DNA of 8,166 nucleotides, from contig LJUF01000161.1 of assembly GCA_001303665.1 (NCBI GenBank), positions 1 through 8,166 on the forward strand, given 5' to 3'. The stretch comes from Phycisphaerae bacterium SM23_33 (lineage in GTDB: Bacteria > Planctomycetota > Phycisphaerae > SM23-33). Below, one piece after another: positions 6,417-8,166 of the stretch; position 1 is the first letter of the stretch; every line of letters starts with the position of its first letter. A model generated the notes under the pieces. The model saw nothing but the letters and a program-made list of their open reading frames with translations, ran no database searches and had not been told where the DNA came from. Made by a program: the position numbers and the translations under genes.

Positions 6417-6440
6417 CCGGCGCGGGGGTTTTTGCGCCGG
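6399..6440. repeat. Two overlapping inverted repeats within the divergent region
   Basis: CCGGTTG (6399-6405) pairs with CAACCGG (6414-6420) over an eight-base loop. CCGGCGC (6417-6423) pairs with GCGCCGG (6434-6440) over a ten-base GGGGGTTTTT loop. The stems share CCGG at 6417-6420, so they exclude each other in a single strand. They overlap the candidate -35/-10 region of the minus-strand operon, which favours a protein-binding role over an RNA switch. Confidence 0.35.
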
Positions 6441-6475
6441 AAATCCCGGGAATCCGTTGCACGCGTTGAGGGGCA

Positions 6476-6505
6476 AAAGCCCACGGATAGCTATCCGTGG
6501 GCTTT
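6476..6505. repeat. Perfect 30-bp palindrome between divergent promoters
   Basis: The left arm AAAGCCCACGGATAG (6476-6490) is followed without spacer by its exact reverse complement (6491-6505). As RNA it would fold into a GC-rich stem of about 13 base pairs with a small AGCU loop. Minus-strand transcripts have TTTT at the end of the stem and plus-strand transcripts have TTT, so it resembles a compact bidirectional terminator. It lies upstream of both flanking genes and outside both candidate promoters. It could insulate the two units, be a dispersed REP-like palindrome, or bind a regulator. Confidence 0.8.
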
Positions 6506-6560
6506 ATCGCAGGAAGAAATGGGAAAACACTTCGCGCCGCAGCCGGAGGGCGAATCCTCG

Positions 6561-6588
6561 TTGACAGCCGGCCGGGCGCCGGTAAGGT
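6561..6588 (+). promoter_or_regulatory. Candidate sigma70-type promoter of the GH94 gene
   Basis: A perfect -35 consensus TTGACA (6561-6566) is followed after 16 bases by TAAGGT (6583-6588), which keeps the first, second and sixth positions of the -10 consensus. The predicted start near 6595 leaves a leader of about 45 bases. A GC-rich inverted sequence, GCCGGCC...GGCGCCGG, fills the spacer. The exact TTGACA and its position make this the better of the two promoter candidates here. Confidence 0.45.
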
Positions 6589-6639
6589 TGTCTGACCCGT
6601 GGCGCGCCGGGCGCCGCCGCCGTTGGAAAGGACAGACAG

Positions 6640-7551
6640 ATGGCAGAGCCGGCGATGAAGGCGATCAACAAGGTTCCCGTTCACCCCCGGCCGGGGATCG
6701 TCAACCCGCCCCGGCGGTACGGTCACTTCGATCCGCAAAACCGCGAGTACGTCATCACCCGCCCCGACACCCCGCAGCCGTGGTACAACTACATCACCAA
6801 CGGCTCGTTCACCGGCTACGTCTCCCACACCGGCGGCGGGACCTGCTACGCCGGCGACTCGGTGGAGCAGCGGATCCTGCGGACGCACCTTCACAGCCGG
6901 CCCGCCGACCAGCCCGGGCGCTGGATCTACATTCGCGACCGCCGGACGGGTGAGTTCCACTCGGCCACCTGGGCGCCGGTGTACACCGCGCTGCGGAGGT
7001 TCAAGTACGAATGCCGCGTCGGCGCCGGCTATAGCACCATCCGCGCCGAGTGCAACGGCATCCGCTCGGAGGTCACCTACTTCGTCGCCCCCGACGCCCC
7101 GGCCGAGCTGTGGCTGGTGACCCTCGTCAACGCCGGCCGCCGCACGCGCCGGCTGGACGTCTTCCCCTACGCCGAGTTCTTCCTGTGGTCGCTGAGCCGC
7201 GACAACAACATTGACGCGGCCATCAAGTGCACCGATGTCGCCGCCGCCGGCAGGGTGATCGTCCACCGCAGCTACTACGACTGGGGCGAGCAGCGCGGCG
7301 GGTGGATGCGGCAGTTTGCGTTCTTCGCCTGCTCGCAGGCCCCGGCCAGCTTCGACACCAACCTCGAGGCCTTCGTGGGGGTCTTCCGCGGCTACGACCG
7401 CCCGCTGGCCGTGGAAGCCGGCAGGTGCAGCAGCTTCAGCAACCGCGGCGGCGCGACGCCGCCGCCCGGCGGCTCGGCCGGCGGGCCGTCAACGTCGCCT
7501 TCGCCGGAAGGCAGCTCGCCAAGGTCCGCAAGCACTGGCAGAGGTACCTGA
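6640..7551 (+). CDS. GH94 phosphorylase (cellobiose/chitobiose phosphorylase family), N-terminal part of a broken gene
   Basis: Residues about 27-271 match the N-terminal beta-sandwich domain of GH94 inverting phosphorylases, cytoplasmic enzymes that split beta-linked disaccharides with phosphate. Landmarks are YGHFDPQNREYVITRPDTP at 27-45, FTGYVSHTGGG at 57-67, PGRWIYIRD at 92-100, YECRVGAGYSTI at 123-134, FPYAEFFLW at 175-183 and GRCSSFSNRGG at 261-271. After Gly271 (codon 7450-7452) the frame turns into Pro/Ser/Gly-rich sequence unlike any GH94 domain and stops at 7549-7551. Family sequence resumes in a different frame from about 7452. The ATG at 6640 has AAAGGA (6627-6632) seven bases upstream. 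No signal peptide is present. The last 32 or so codons are therefore out-of-frame translation, and the product alone would lack the catalytic barrel. Confidence 0.8.
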   Translation: MAEPAMKAINKVPVHPRPGIVNPPRRYGHFDPQNREYVITRPDTPQPWYNYITNGSFTGYVSHTGGGTCYAGDSVEQRILRTHLHSRPADQPGRWIYIRDRRTGEFHSATWAPVYTALRRFKYECRVGAGYSTIRAECNGIRSEVTYFVAPDAPAELWLVTLVNAGRRTRRLDVFPYAEFFLWSLSRDNNIDAAIKCTDVAAAGRVIVHRSYYDWGEQRGGWMRQFAFFACSQAPASFDTNLEAFVGVFRGYDRPLAVEAGRCSSFSNRGGATPPPGGSAGGPSTSPSPEGSSPRSASTGRGT

Positions 7552-8166
7552 ACCGCTTCCAGGCCGAGACGCCTGACCCGGCCTTCGACGTGCCCTTCAA
7601 CACCTTCGCCCCGTACCAGAGCGCCATCACCTTCATCTGCTCCCGCAGCCTGGCGCCGTACCTGCTGACCGGCACCCGCGGGCTGGGGTATCGCGACTCC
7701 AACCAGGACGCCCTGGGGGCGATGCCGTATCAGCCGTACGCCGCCAGCAAGCAGCTCATCGCCACGCTGCTGGGCGTGCAGCGGGCCAGCGGCGAGGCCT
7801 GCCACGATTTCTTCCCCGGCGCGGGCGTCGGCCGGGGCGGCGGGTACAGCGACGACCACCTCTGGGCGGGGCTGTCGGTGCAGTGGTACGTGCAGGAGTC
7901 CGGCGACCTGGGCTTCCTGAGCGAGCCGGTGGGCTACCACGACAGCGGCGAGCGCAGTCCCGTTCTCGACCACCTGGAGCGGGCGCTTCAATTCAGCGAC
8001 GGCCAGGTCGGCGGGCACGGCCTGCCACTGCTTCGCACGGCCGACTGGAACGACTGCCTGAACGCCTTCCCCGGTGCCGAGAGCCTCTTCACCGCCGGCC
8101 TGTACTGCGCCGCCGCCAGGGCCGTCGAGTCGCTGTACCGCGCGGTCGGCGATGAGGCCGGGGCCC
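7452..8166 (+). pseudogene. GH94 phosphorylase, helix-and-barrel part in a shifted frame (partial, runs off the window)
   Basis: From 7452 the frame whose codons start at positions divisible by three is open to the window edge, about 237 codons, and reads as the linker helix and (alpha/alpha)6 barrel of the same GH94 enzyme. It begins Asp-Ala-Ala-Ala-Arg-Arg-Leu (7455 on), then has KHWQRYLNRFQAETPD, RGLGYRDSNQDALGA, CHDFFPG, a glycine-rich stretch before YSDDHLW, and HGLPLLRTADWNDCLN. The ADWND motif at 8040-8054 carries the general acid of the family; the RDSNQD segment lines the acceptor site. The phosphate-binding C-terminal part, about 250 residues in family members, lies beyond the window. 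No convincing start codon with a ribosome binding site opens this frame, so it is best read as the continuation of the gene at 6640 after a frame change. DWNDCLN is typical of cellobiose and chitobiose phosphorylase relatives; exact substrate is undetermined. Confidence 0.8.

Noticed and set aside
6383..6446. Direct repeat CGGAAATCC at 6383-6391 and 6438-6446
   Set aside because: A 9-base repeat in a 300-bp gap is not far from chance, and the 55-base spacing suggests no particular arrangement.
4450..6469. Two long plus-strand open frames (4450-5718 and 5432-6469) opposite the oxidoreductase and isomerase genes
   Set aside because: Antisense shadows. The minus-strand frames have family motifs, metal ligands and ribosome binding sites, and these do not.
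6344..6484. N-terminal extension of the isomerase to a start at 6484
   Set aside because: It would translate the palindrome and the candidate promoter. The extra 47 residues have no family match, and a strong GGAGGT precedes the ATG at 6343.
7440..7470. Programmed -1 ribosomal frameshift in the GH94 gene
   Set aside because: No X-XXY-YYZ slippery heptamer is visible at the junction, and expected family sequence also appears to be missing there, which a programmed shift would not explain.
1..8166. CRISPR arrays, insertion sequences, tRNA or rRNA genes, phage genes
   Set aside because: No regularly spaced repeats, transposase motifs, tRNA-like TPsiC arms or phage protein signatures were found on either strand; apart from the gaps described, the window is filled by carbohydrate-related genes.

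Overview
This is a GC-rich bacterial window whose genes all concern carbohydrate processing. Gene style suggests Planctomycetota or a relative: large glycoside hydrolase-like proteins without signal peptides, D-2-hydroxyacid dehydrogenases, Gfo/Idh/MocA oxidoreductases and AP-endonuclease-2-type TIM barrels side by side. There is no rRNA or other marker gene, so the phylum is an inference from gene content only.

Layout. Positions 1-63 hold the last 20 codons of a plus-strand gene. After a short hairpin-rich gap comes a plus-strand pair: a D-2-hydroxyacid dehydrogenase (GTG start at 185) and, 9 nt downstream, a TIM-barrel sugar isomerase/epimerase-like protein (1184-2020). A 150-bp convergent gap (2021-2170) contains a hairpin-plus-T-run terminator for the opposing operon and a second bulged hairpin that may end the plus-strand pair. 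The minus strand from 6343 to 2171 is a tight three-gene operon with gaps of 25 and 26 nt, read in this order: a second TIM-barrel isomerase with an intact metal site, a Gfo/Idh/MocA oxidoreductase, and a 761-residue glycoside-hydrolase-like protein I cannot assign to a family. A 296-bp divergent intergenic region (6344-6639) follows. It has a candidate promoter at each end and, between them, a perfect 30-bp palindrome. From 6640 to the window edge lies a GH94 (cellobiose/chitobiose phosphorylase family) gene. It changes reading frame near 7452 and appears to lack about 30 codons there, so as sequenced it is broken.

How the genes may work together. The GH94 enzyme would split imported disaccharides with phosphate in the cytoplasm, if it is functional. 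The three-gene operon looks like a glycoside-processing unit: a hydrolase-like protein, an NAD(P)-dependent sugar oxidoreductase, and a metal-dependent isomerase or lyase. Oxidoreductase plus AP-endonuclease-2-type TIM barrel is the gene pairing of known pathways that oxidise a sugar ring before isomerising it or eliminating the aglycone. The plus-strand pair repeats the oxidoreductase-plus-TIM-barrel arrangement with different families, and its TIM barrel has lost the usual metal-binding residues. The points most worth a second look are the broken GH94 gene, the exact palindrome between divergent promoters, the unassigned 761-residue protein, and the degenerate TIM barrel.
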